NCBI GenBank assembly: GCA_947591315.1
Contig: CANQDD010000005.1
Location: 1 to 64,000 of the forward strand
Origin: an uncultured Clostridia bacterium
GTDB taxonomy: Bacteria > Bacillota > Clostridia > UBA1381
DNA length: 64,000 bases
Reading direction: 5' to 3'
Below are positions 31,527 through 40,566 of the stretch, one piece after another. Each line of letters starts with the position of its first letter. Positions within the stretch are counted from its first letter, which is position 1. Under the pieces are notes generated by a model that saw nothing but the letters and a program-made list of their open reading frames with translations, ran no database searches and was not told the DNA's origin. The position numbers were made by a program, and so were the translations under genes.

Positions 31527-32530
31527 TTCTCCCCGCGTTTCTCTCTCGTCATAAGCTTCATTACACTGTCGCGCGCGCTTGCTCCGTTAAACAGAACGTC
31601 ATACGCTTCCTCGACTATCGGCATTTCCACGCTGTAGCGTTTCGCAAGCTCGTACGCCGCCTTTGCCGTGTTCACGCCCTCGACTACCATGTGTACCTCT
31701 TTTAGCGTCTCATCGAGCGTTTTGCCCTGTCCCAGAAGTATTCCGGCGCGTCGGTTCCTGGAGTGCATGCTCGTGCATGTCACTATGAGGTCGCCCAGTC
31801 CCGACAGCCCCATAAACGTCTCACGGTTCGCGCCCATAGCCGTTCCGAGCCGCGCGATTTCGGCAAGTCCGCGCGTCATAAGCGCGGCTTTCGTGTTGTC
31901 GCCGTAGCCGAGTCCGTCCGACACGCCCGCGCACAGCGCGACTATATTTTTGAGCGCTCCGCCCATTTCCACGCCTATGATATCGTCGGACGTGTAAATG
32001 CGGAACATATCGCTCATCATTATATCCTGTATATATTTCGCCGTTTCAATGCTTTTCGACGCGATAACGTTCGTTGTCGGCAATCTGCGCGACACCTCCT
32101 CGGCGTGCGACGGGCCGCTCATCACGGAAATATCCGCCTGCGGTATTTCCTCCGCGTACACCTCGCTGAGACGCATAAGGCTGCTTTCTTCAAGTCCCTT
32201 TGATATGTTTACCATTCTCTGCCCCGTTTTGACGTGCGGCGCGAGCAGCTTCGCGGTCGTGCGCGTCGCGGGCGAAGGAGCGGCGGTGATTATAAGATCC
32301 GCGCCGTCAACGCATAAAGCCTCGTCGTGCGTGCAGGTGATGTTTTCCGGAAACGGTATGCCGGGAAGAAATTCCTTGTTCTCACGGTCGCGGCACAGTC
32401 TGTCCGTTTCCTCCTGGATCCACGACCACAGAAACACGTTATATCCGCGTTCCGCGAGCATTACGGCGTTTGCCGTGCCCCACGAGCCGCTGCCTATTAC
32501 GGCGATTTTCATGTCCTTTTCAGCTTTCAT
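31523..32530 (-). CDS. gpsA: NAD(P)H-dependent glycerol-3-phosphate dehydrogenase
   Basis: IAVIGSGSWGTANAVMLAERG, GVEMGGALKNIVALCAGVSDGLGYGDNTKAA. Confidence 0.95.
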   Translation of the reverse strand: MKAEKDMKIAVIGSGSWGTANAVMLAERGYNVFLWSWIQEETDRLCRDRENKEFLPGIPFPENITCTHDEALCVDGADLIITAAPSPATRTTAKLLAPHVKTGQRMVNISKGLEESSLMRLSEVYAEEIPQADISVMSGPSHAEEVSRRLPTTNVIASKSIETAKYIQDIMMSDMFRIYTSDDIIGVEMGGALKNIVALCAGVSDGLGYGDNTKAALMTRGLAEIARLGTAMGANRETFMGLSGLGDLIVTCTSMHSRNRRAGILLGQGKTLDETLKEVHMVVEGVNTAKAAYELAKRYSVEMPIVEEAYDVLFNGASARDSVMKLMTREKRGEN

Positions 32531-33260
32531 TGTCCGTCACCTTCTTTTCTCCCATGCCGAGCTTGTTTTCCGTTCCGTGCAGTAAACGCGTTATGTTGGC
32601 GTGGTGTCTGCCGATAAGCAGCAGACCGAGAACGAACACGTATACAATCTGCGCTATACTGCATTTCCAGCCCATTATGATGTTCACTATTTCAAGAATT
32701 ATAAACAGCGCGCCGCCTACAATAGAACCCAGAGAAACGTATTTCGTGACGATTATTATCGTCACCGATATGACGGTTACGACAAGTCCTATTCTCCAGT
32801 CAAGCATCATAACCACTCCGAGACTCGTAGCAACGCCCTTGCCGCCCTTGAAGCCAAAGAATATCGGGAAGTTGTGTCCCACAACGACGGCTACCGCGGC
32901 GAGATATTTCGCCGTGTATGTAAAGGTTATGGGATCGAACATCATCGCCTCGACCTGGTCGAACGGATCAACGCCCGCCCTTGTCGTTACCGACAGCCAT
33001 GTCTGCACGGTGTCCTTCATAAGGTTTGCCGCGTACCACGCGAGCAGCACGGCGGCAATGCCCTTGGCAATGTCGAGAATCAGCGTCAGGGCCGCCATTT
33101 TTTTGCCGTGCGTACGAAGCATATTCGTTGCTCCGGCGTTGCCGCTGCCGCTGTTTCGTATGTCCTCGCCGCTTACCGCCCGTGAGAGCAGTATCGAAAA
33201 GTTTACCGAGCCTATAAGATATGCTACTACGGCTATCGCGATGTATACGAGATATTGCAT
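32520..33260 (-). CDS. plsY: Glycerol-3-phosphate acyltransferase
   Basis: IGSVNFSILLSRAVSGEDIRNSGSGNAGATNMLRTHGKK, GHNFPIFFGFKGGKGVATSLG. Confidence 0.94.
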   Translation of the reverse strand: MQYLVYIAIAVVAYLIGSVNFSILLSRAVSGEDIRNSGSGNAGATNMLRTHGKKMAALTLILDIAKGIAAVLLAWYAANLMKDTVQTWLSVTTRAGVDPFDQVEAMMFDPITFTYTAKYLAAVAVVVGHNFPIFFGFKGGKGVATSLGVVMMLDWRIGLVVTVISVTIIIVTKYVSLGSIVGGALFIILEIVNIIMGWKCSIAQIVYVFVLGLLLIGRHHANITRLLHGTENKLGMGEKKVTDNES

Positions 33261-33276
33261 TTTTGTATTACCTCCG

Positions 33277-34602
33277 TTACAGCTTTTTTTCGTTCTTTTC
33301 GCGTATTATAAATTTAATCGGTGTTCCCTCAAACCCAAACGCCTCGCGGAATTGGTTTTCGATAAACCTAAGATACGAGTAATGGAACAGGTCGCGTGAG
33401 TTTGCGAACAGTACAAACGTCGGGGGCGCGGTTGAAGCCTGCGTGCCGTAGTATATTTTGAGCCGTCTGCCCTTGTCGGACGGCGGCTGCTGTTTTGCCA
33501 CGGCGTCGTTTATAACGTCGTTTAACACGCCCGTCTTTATCCTGCGCTTGTGCTGCTCGTTCACGGCTTTTATAAGCTCTAAAAGCTTTGAAACTCTCTG
33601 TCCCGTTTTCGCGCTTATGAACACCGTTTCGGCGTACGACATAAACGCAAATTCCTCTCTGAGCTTAAGCTCGAAATTGCGGAGCGTCTTGTCGTCCTTA
33701 TGCACCAAGTCCCACTTGTTCACGGCGAATATGCACGCTCTGCCGCTTTCATGAGCATAGCCCGCGATTTTTGTGTCCTGCTCGGTTATGCCCTCCGTCG
33801 CGTCGATCATTATAACGCACACGTCGCTGCGGTCAACGGCGGCGAGTGAGCGGACTATGCTGTAACGCTCAACTCCCTCGTCGACCTTGCCGCGCTTGCG
33901 CATACCGGCGGTGTCTATGAAAAGAAATTTGTCGCCGTTTATTTCGTAATGCGAGTCAATAGCGTCACGCGTCGTTCCGGCAATGCTGCTTACAATCACT
34001 CTGTCCTCGCCGAGTATGCGGTTTATGAGCGACGATTTGCCCGCGTTCGGCTTGCCGATTACCGCGACCTTGATTTCGTCCTCGTCCTCGCCTGTGTCCG
34101 CGTCGTCGGGGAACAGCTTTGTTACCTCATCGAGCAGGTCGCCTATGCCGAGACCGTGCGTTGACGATATCGCGATCGGATCGCCCAGACCGAGATTGTA
34201 AAACTCGTAAAACTCCATAGGCACGTCGCCCGTGTTGTCCACCTTGTTCACGGCGAGCGCGATTTTCTTTTTCGCCTTAATAAGCATCTGCGCAACGTCA
34301 ATATCCGTCGCCGTCACGCCGTCGCGCACGTTTACCATGAGAATTACCGCGTCAGCCATTTCTATCGCAAGCTGCGCCTGGCGGCGCATCTGCACGAGTA
34401 TCTCGTCCTTCGACGCGGGTTCTATGCCGCCCGTGTCGATAAGCGTAAAATGCTTGTCGAGCCAGCTTACGTCGGCGAAAATGCGGTCGCGCGTAACGCC
34501 CGGAGTGTCCTCCACTATGCTTATGCGTCTGCCCGCTATATAGTTGAATAATGTCGATTTACCCACGTTCGGGCGTCCGACTATTGCTACCGTTGGTTTC
34601 AT
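33277..34602 (-). CDS. der: Ribosome biogenesis GTPase Der
   Basis: Two G domains: GRPNVGKSTLFN and GKPNAGKSSLIN. Confidence 0.95.
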   Translation of the reverse strand: MKPTVAIVGRPNVGKSTLFNYIAGRRISIVEDTPGVTRDRIFADVSWLDKHFTLIDTGGIEPASKDEILVQMRRQAQLAIEMADAVILMVNVRDGVTATDIDVAQMLIKAKKKIALAVNKVDNTGDVPMEFYEFYNLGLGDPIAISSTHGLGIGDLLDEVTKLFPDDADTGEDEDEIKVAVIGKPNAGKSSLINRILGEDRVIVSSIAGTTRDAIDSHYEINGDKFLFIDTAGMRKRGKVDEGVERYSIVRSLAAVDRSDVCVIMIDATEGITEQDTKIAGYAHESGRACIFAVNKWDLVHKDDKTLRNFELKLREEFAFMSYAETVFISAKTGQRVSKLLELIKAVNEQHKRRIKTGVLNDVINDAVAKQQPPSDKGRRLKIYYGTQASTAPPTFVLFANSRDLFHYSYLRFIENQFREAFGFEGTPIKFIIREKNEKKL

Positions 34603-34637
34603 AAACAATTCCTTAACCGCAAAAACCGCGTATTTAC

Positions 34638-34661
34638 GGGCGGCCGATGACCGCCCCTACG
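34638..34661. repeat. Dispersed hairpin repeat copy A
   Basis: gggcggccgatgaccgcccctacg, identical to 48122..48145. Confidence 0.85.
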
Positions 34662-34687
34662 GTTTATTTGCGGTTTAATCCTTTCTT

Positions 34688-36010
34688 TTAGAACTCAAGC
34701 TCCTCGCCGAGTATTTTTTCTATAAATTCATACCCGTCGTTCAGAACGGGCGTTATTTTCACGTTAAGCGCCTTTTCCACGTCCTCCGTCGTAACGTCGT
34801 CAAGGAAAATGTTGTCGTCGTCGCGGAGCATGCTGTGCGGTATAAGAAGCTCGTCGGTGTCTATCCTGCCGCGGAGCTGCTCTATCATATCGCCGCCGCA
34901 CACAAGTCCCGACACCGTCACGCCGCCGCCGAAAAAGTTGTTCTTTATCGGGTACACGCTTACCGTAACGCCCTCGCATTTCTTTTCGATTTTACGCGCA
35001 AGCTCCGTTATAAACCCGCACGCTATCTCGCCCGTCGCGACCGACACGCGTCGGCTGCGCGTTTTTTTCGGCACAAGCTTCAGCGCGCTTTCAAATTCCT
35101 CGCGCATACTCGCGATAAGTCCCACGCCGTTTTCTATCTGCGGAAAACCCTCGTACTCCTCGGCGGACGGTATTTCAACCCCCGCGTCGGCGTAAAACTC
35201 GTCGGACAGGTACACAAGGCGCGTGCCGTATTTTTTCAGAAATTCGTCCTGTATTTTGCCGACAAACTCTATCGTCTCCGCGCTCGTTTCAGGCGTGAAC
35301 GGCTTTAACGGGTACAGCCCGTCGCGGTAGCGCGTAAGTCCCACCGGCACGACCGATACGCTGTTTACATTCGGGTAGAGCGCGGCAAGGTCGTAAAGCG
35401 TTTTTTTGAGATGCTCGCCGTCGTTAATTTCGGGGCACAGGACTATCTGGCAGTTCATGACTATTCCGTTTGCGGCGAACCGTTTCATTATATCGTAGCA
35501 GCTTCCGGCGAAGCGGTTATTAAGCATTTTGCACCGAAGCTCCGGCTCGGTCGCGTGTACGCTTACGTTTATCGGCGATACGCGCATTTCGATAAGACGG
35601 TCGATCTCGTCGCCCGCGAGATTTGTGAGCGTGACGTAATTCCCCTGCAGGAACGACAGGCGTGTGTCGTCGTCCTTAAAGTAGACCGTCTCGCGCATAC
35701 CCTTTGGCAGCTGGTCGATAAAGCAGAATATACACTTGTTCGTGCAGCTTTGCGCGTCGTCGATAAGACCGTCCGCAAACTCTATGCCGAGATCCTCGTA
35801 ATCGTTTTCGACCGTTATTATCTCTGTATCGCCGTTTTTTTTGAGGACTTCGAGCGTTACCTCGTATTCGGCGGTAAGGTAGCGGTATTCGAGAATGTCA
35901 TGGAACCCGCGCCCGTTTATCGTTACGAGCTTGTCCCCCGCCTCCAGACCGGCGTCGTCCGCTATGGAAAACGGCTCTACATATTTAATTGTCGTGTCCG
36001 CTTTTCTCAT
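34688..36010 (-). CDS. DUF512 family PDZ/radical-SAM-like protein
   Basis: PDZ start, SCTNKCIFCFIDQLPKGMRETVYFKDDDTRLSFLQGNYVTLTNL. Confidence 0.9.
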   Translation of the reverse strand: MRKADTTIKYVEPFSIADDAGLEAGDKLVTINGRGFHDILEYRYLTAEYEVTLEVLKKNGDTEIITVENDYEDLGIEFADGLIDDAQSCTNKCIFCFIDQLPKGMRETVYFKDDDTRLSFLQGNYVTLTNLAGDEIDRLIEMRVSPINVSVHATEPELRCKMLNNRFAGSCYDIMKRFAANGIVMNCQIVLCPEINDGEHLKKTLYDLAALYPNVNSVSVVPVGLTRYRDGLYPLKPFTPETSAETIEFVGKIQDEFLKKYGTRLVYLSDEFYADAGVEIPSAEEYEGFPQIENGVGLIASMREEFESALKLVPKKTRSRRVSVATGEIACGFITELARKIEKKCEGVTVSVYPIKNNFFGGGVTVSGLVCGGDMIEQLRGRIDTDELLIPHSMLRDDDNIFLDDVTTEDVEKALNVKITPVLNDGYEFIEKILGEELEF

Positions 36011-36124
36011 AGCCTTATCTCCGCCGCAATATTATTCCTATTATATTATCCCATATTTGGAAGAAATAATCAAGAGGAAATTGGGAATTTGTTATTATTT
36101 TCGCCTGCGGCGCACAAATTCCTC

Positions 36125-36153
36125 TTGTAATTTTACGGCACATATAGTATAAT
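36125..36153 (+). promoter_or_regulatory. Candidate promoter for the alcohol dehydrogenase
   Basis: TTGTAA-N17-TATAAT. Confidence 0.55.
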
Positions 36154-36191
36154 ACGGTATATAGGTATACAAAATATCGGAGGAATACATA

Positions 36192-37337
36192 ATGAAAAGC
36201 TTTGACATCAGAACAAAGATATATTTCGGCGAGGGCGCGCTCGACAGGCTCAGCGACCTGCCGTACAAAAAGGCGCTTATAATAACCGATCCGTTCGTCG
36301 CGAAAAGCGGTCTTTTACAGATGATCACAATGCGTCTGCACGACGCTTACACGGAATTTGAGGTGTTTTCCGACGTTGTGCCGGACGCGCCGATAGAGAA
36401 AATCTCTCTTGGCGTTAAGAAGATGCTCGAATACGATCCCGACTGCGTTATAACCGTCGGCGGCGGCAGCGCTATTGACAGCGCGAAGTCGATACGTGAG
36501 TTCGCGTCGCGCTCGACCGGTAAGCATGTCGCGCTTATCGCGATACCGACCACGTCCGGCACAGGCTCGGAGGTAACGTCGTTCGCGGTGGTGTCCGATC
36601 CCGAAAAGGATATAAAATATCCGCTCGTGTCCGACAGCATGCTCCCCACGGAGGCAATACTCGACGCGGCGCTCGTTAAAAGCGTTCCGGCGAACGTCAC
36701 GGCTGACACGGGCATGGACGTTCTCACGCACGCGATAGAGGCTTACGTGAGCATTAACAACAACGAATTTTCAGCAGCGCTCGCGGAAAAGGCGATTGAA
36801 ATATGCGGCACGTTTCTGCTGCGCTCGTACCTCGACAACAACGACGAGCACGCGAGAAGAAAAATGCACGTCGCGTCATGTCTCGCGGGACTTGCGTTCA
36901 ACAGCGCGTCGCTCGGTCTTAATCACGGTATCGCGCACGCGCTCGGCGGCAAGTTCCACATTCCGCACGGCAGGGCGAACGCGATGCTTCTCCCCCATGT
37001 TATCGAGTACAATTCAGGCATAAACAAGCACTCGAAAAGTCAGAAGGAGTACCCGAAATGCGTTGAAAAGTACGTGAATGTCGCGAAGCTTCTCGGCGTA
37101 AACAACTTCAACGAGATTACGACTATCCGCGCTCTTGTGGGCTGGATGCAGTTTATGATGAAGGAAATGAACATTCCTATCTCGATTTCGCAGATAGGCA
37201 GCATAGACAAGACCGAATACTTTAACGCTATCGACTCGATGGCGGACAAGGCTCTCGCCGATGCGTGCACCGCGACAAATCCGCGCGTGCCGACAAAGCC
37301 GGAGGTCGTGCAGATTTTGGAGCACTTGTACGAGTAA
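36192..37337 (+). CDS. Iron-containing alcohol dehydrogenase
   Basis: VGGGSAIDSAKSI, AIPTTSGTGSEVTSFAVV, GLNHGIAHALGGKFHIPHGRANAMLLPHVIEYN. Confidence 0.93.
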   Translation: MKSFDIRTKIYFGEGALDRLSDLPYKKALIITDPFVAKSGLLQMITMRLHDAYTEFEVFSDVVPDAPIEKISLGVKKMLEYDPDCVITVGGGSAIDSAKSIREFASRSTGKHVALIAIPTTSGTGSEVTSFAVVSDPEKDIKYPLVSDSMLPTEAILDAALVKSVPANVTADTGMDVLTHAIEAYVSINNNEFSAALAEKAIEICGTFLLRSYLDNNDEHARRKMHVASCLAGLAFNSASLGLNHGIAHALGGKFHIPHGRANAMLLPHVIEYNSGINKHSKSQKEYPKCVEKYVNVAKLLGVNNFNEITTIRALVGWMQFMMKEMNIPISISQIGSIDKTEYFNAIDSMADKALADACTATNPRVPTKPEVVQILEHLYE

Positions 37338-37475
37338 AAGGATATCCGCGCTCTATTTTTTCGTGCGCTTTTTTAACTATTATAGTATGTACATGACTCA
37401 AAAACTATAATTATGCACATTGTCAGTCCGATAAATCGTTTTTTGTAATTTTTGCGTGAAACAAGGGTTGTATTG

Positions 37476-37504
37476 TTGACATGTGTGGTAAATATTGATA
37501 TAAT
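37476..37504 (+). promoter_or_regulatory. Perfect consensus SigA-type promoter for the 4-gene cassette
   Basis: TTGACA(37476-37481)-N17-TATAAT(37499-37504). Confidence 0.85.
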
Positions 37505-37555
37505 GGTAAAGTATTGCGGGCGGCACAGCCGCCGAAGCATAAAAAGGGAGAATGT

Positions 37556-38845
37556 ATGACTGCGGAGGATATAATTCAAAACAATAAAGCCGAAAATACG
37601 GCACTGCTGCAAACGAATGACAAATGCGATAAATTCGACTATCTGGCCGCGGTTATATGCGGAGCAATCGGCGGATTGATTGATGTTTTCCTCGTCGGAA
37701 TGCCCGACGACAGCATACTGGGCAAATGGACCGACGCGCAGGTGGACAAGGCTGTAATGGGCTTTGCAAAATTGAACGGTTGGAATCCACACCAGTCACA
37801 GCAGGACAACATATCGAGCGCTATCGGTTTTTTGGAGAGAAAATTTCACGTAAATTACGACCAAAGATATACGGCGGATGTGGGAAATCAATTCAACATG
37901 AGCTCCAAAGCACACCATATGATGTCGCTTGCTCACTCGCCAAGCCCCATAGGACTGTTTTTCTCGATTCTTAATCAGTTTACATCCACGGCAACCTTCG
38001 TTGCGGACGGGCAACTGATAACAATCGCGACCGAAACCTTCGAGCTGCATGGCGGGAATTTTATCGCAAAAATTTTTTGCGGATTTACAAACTGGCTCGG
38101 GCATCTTATGTCGGATATAGCCGGAAGCTCCGGCAGCCGCGGAAACGGCGGACGAGGCAGCGGCATAGTCATTCCTTTTTATGAGCTGTTCTCATTCTGT
38201 AAATTCGGCAATTTCAAGGTGGGAGATGCCAGGCAGGATTTAGCCGATATAGCTAAAGGCGCGTTTGAGGAGGGATTGGATTTCCGTTTCGGAATTGCCA
38301 TGACAATTCCCGTAGTAATGACGGATTTGTCAATCAGACTTGTATGGGCAATAAGGCGTCACTTTCACTACGGAAGGTCTATTGGCGAGTGCATACCGAC
38401 ACAAAAGCATGCGGATTTAAGGGTAATGCTGCTAATCGGCAACGGCACGCTTTGTGTTATGGACGGGCTTGACGCGGTAATCCGCGGCGATATCCACAGA
38501 TTAAATTTAATCGCATGGTTCAGACTTATTATACTTGTTTTGAAGGAAATCTTTATAAGATTGGGAATAAAGGACGCTCTTCAGTCACAGATTGACGCAT
38601 TCAAACGAATAAACGCCGCGCTTGCCGGATATTTGCGGGAGCTTGAAGCCTTGGATATCGAGCGTTTCCGCGAGGAGACCGAACAGTACAACAGCATGAT
38701 GGCCGCTCTTGAAAATATACATACGGAAAAGGAACTGAACGTCGTGCTTTTGAATATGTTTGACAAGCTTGGCATTGAAAAGCCTTATAAAGGTTCGTTT
38801 GACGCCTTTATGCAAAACAAAAATGAGAGGCTGGAATTTAAGTAA
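37556..38845 (+). CDS. Multi-TM membrane protein of unknown function
   Basis: ATG after GGGAG; hydrophobic segments LAAVICGAIGGLIDVFLVG, FIAKIFCGFTNWLGHLMSDIAGSSGSRGNGGRGSGIVIPFYELF, MTIPVVMTDLSIRLVWAI. Confidence 0.8.
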   Translation: MTAEDIIQNNKAENTALLQTNDKCDKFDYLAAVICGAIGGLIDVFLVGMPDDSILGKWTDAQVDKAVMGFAKLNGWNPHQSQQDNISSAIGFLERKFHVNYDQRYTADVGNQFNMSSKAHHMMSLAHSPSPIGLFFSILNQFTSTATFVADGQLITIATETFELHGGNFIAKIFCGFTNWLGHLMSDIAGSSGSRGNGGRGSGIVIPFYELFSFCKFGNFKVGDARQDLADIAKGAFEEGLDFRFGIAMTIPVVMTDLSIRLVWAIRRHFHYGRSIGECIPTQKHADLRVMLLIGNGTLCVMDGLDAVIRGDIHRLNLIAWFRLIILVLKEIFIRLGIKDALQSQIDAFKRINAALAGYLRELEALDIERFREETEQYNSMMAALENIHTEKELNVVLLNMFDKLGIEKPYKGSFDAFMQNKNERLEFK

Positions 38846-39108
38846 TGTTTGAGTGTTCAAAATGCGGAGCATGCTGCCGTAACCTCGACAAATCCCCGCT
38901 TTACAGAGAGCTTGACATGGGAAACGGGGTATGCAGATATCTTAACGGTAATCTTTGCGGTATATACGATAACAGACCGTTATTGTGCCGTGTAGATGAA
39001 TGTTATGAGCGTTATTTTAAGGATATAATGGACATTGACGAATATTACCGATTAAATTATGAGGCTTGTAAGAAATTACAAAATATACAATCACAAGGAG
39101 GAAAATAA
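38845..39108 (+). CDS. YkgJ-type cysteine-cluster (Zn/Fe-chelating-like) small protein
   Basis: MFECSKCGACCRNLD...CRYLNGNLCGIYDNRPLLCRVDECY; CxxCxxCC cluster; TAATG overlap with the upstream gene. Confidence 0.8.
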   Translation: MFECSKCGACCRNLDKSPLYRELDMGNGVCRYLNGNLCGIYDNRPLLCRVDECYERYFKDIMDIDEYYRLNYEACKKLQNIQSQGGK

Positions 39109-39110
39109 TT

Positions 39111-40067
39111 ATGCCAATACCATTTATTTTGGGAGCAATAGCTATTGCTGCGGGAGCGGCGGGCGTCGGTTCCGGAATTCACGGAGCGGCAAAAATGAAG
39201 GACGCCAATGATACAATGCAGTCTGCAAAGTATATGCATGAGCAGAATATACAAAAATTTGAAGAGCAGAACAAAATCACAACAGAGTCTATGGATGCAT
39301 TGGGTACGAAAGAACTGGAAATACTCAAAAGCTTTAAAACCTTTTCCGATGCTTTTGAAAAGCTCCAGAACAAACCGAAGTTTAAGAAACTCAATATAAA
39401 CGGTGTAAAGCTGCCGGTGTATTCACCGGAGCAGTTGAAAAAAGTATCAGTCGAAGCGGGCGCCGCTTTGGGAGGACTCGGCGGCGCCGCAGCCGCTAGT
39501 ACAGCCGCCGGTGTTGTGGGCGGAGCTGTTTCAAACGCTACTCTCGCGGCACTCGGAGGCGGTTCGCTGGCGGCAGGAGGCGGCGGCATGGCTCTCGGAT
39601 CGGCAGTACTGGGAGCATCAACCCTCGGAATCGGTCTGTTGGTTGGAGGAGTTATATTCAACATTACCGGCTCGAAGCTTTCAGACAAGGCGGACGAAGC
39701 ATGGTCTCAAATGGAGAAGGCTCAGGAGAAAATCGAAAAAATTTGTGAATATCTCCAAAATTTGAAATCTATATCAGAAGAATATTTAGAGGCTCTGACG
39801 CGCGTTGAGAAAATATACAACAGACACCTTCGCAAGCTGCAGGATATTGTGAACGTTCAAAGGAAAACTGACTGGAATATTTTAACACAGAACGAGCAGA
39901 TGACGGTTGAAAATACAGTGCTGCTTGTCAGTCTCCTATATAATATGTGCAAGGTTCAGCTTGTTCTCAAATCGGATAATGAAGATGAAATGAACGAGAT
40001 TAACACGGAAGAAGTCCATAAATCAATGCGAAACGCCGACGTATGCATAGAACAGCTTGCGGCGTAA
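39111..40067 (+). CDS. Gly/Ala-rich hydrophobic-hairpin protein with flanking helices, unknown function
   Basis: MPIPFILGAIAIAAGAAGVGSGIHGAAKMKDAN..., central AALGGLGGAAAASTAAGVVGGA...LGIGLLVGGVIFNITG flanked by charged helical segments; AAGGAGG RBS. Confidence 0.8.
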   Translation: MPIPFILGAIAIAAGAAGVGSGIHGAAKMKDANDTMQSAKYMHEQNIQKFEEQNKITTESMDALGTKELEILKSFKTFSDAFEKLQNKPKFKKLNINGVKLPVYSPEQLKKVSVEAGAALGGLGGAAAASTAAGVVGGAVSNATLAALGGGSLAAGGGGMALGSAVLGASTLGIGLLVGGVIFNITGSKLSDKADEAWSQMEKAQEKIEKICEYLQNLKSISEEYLEALTRVEKIYNRHLRKLQDIVNVQRKTDWNILTQNEQMTVENTVLLVSLLYNMCKVQLVLKSDNEDEMNEINTEEVHKSMRNADVCIEQLAA

Positions 40068-40086
40068 ACAAAAAGGAGGAATAAAA

Positions 40087-40488
40087 ATGTATCTCAATAA
40101 ACTTAACGAAAATCAAAAAGGGTTGTTTTTACAGCTTGTATATGCGGCGGCAATGGCGAACGGCGAATATGTCGAACAGGAAAAGGCTATAATAGAAACC
40201 TATTGCCGTGAAATGGACACAGAATTTGATCCGAAGGACGCGACGAATGACGTCGATGCTGTAATCTCCGTGCTAAGCTCAATCTCGACCGACGAAGAAA
40301 AACGTATAATTGTTTTTGAAGTTATGGGACTTATACTGGCGGACTATACATACGATGACGCCGAGAAGGGCTTTATGGGTAAGCTCTCGGCGGCGTTCGG
40401 AGTTGACAAAGCGTATATTGACAAATGCGAGATGCTTATAGATGAATATTTGAAGCTCCAGTCGGATATAAACGCGTTGGTGCTTTAA
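40087..40488 (+). CDS. TerB-like helical domain protein
   Basis: LYFLQ-type start LNENQKGLFLQLVYAAAMANGEYVEQEKAIIETYCREM...EEKRIIVFEVMGLILADYTYDDAEKGFMGKLSAAFGVD; AAAGGAGG RBS; start trimmed from 40057. Confidence 0.75.
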   Translation: MYLNKLNENQKGLFLQLVYAAAMANGEYVEQEKAIIETYCREMDTEFDPKDATNDVDAVISVLSSISTDEEKRIIVFEVMGLILADYTYDDAEKGFMGKLSAAFGVDKAYIDKCEMLIDEYLKLQSDINALVL

Positions 40489-40512
40489 AATTTAATCGGT
40501 CGGCTTAAAGTG

Positions 40513-40545
40513 AAAGAGCGTATCAACAAGTGATACGCTCTTTTA
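40513..40545. terminator. Bidirectional terminator between the cassette and gltD
   Basis: AAAGAGCGTATCA-ACAAG-TGATACGCTCTTT, perfect 13-bp stem, then TT. Confidence 0.85.
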
Positions 40546-40566
40546 TAATTCCGTTTTAGCGAAGTT

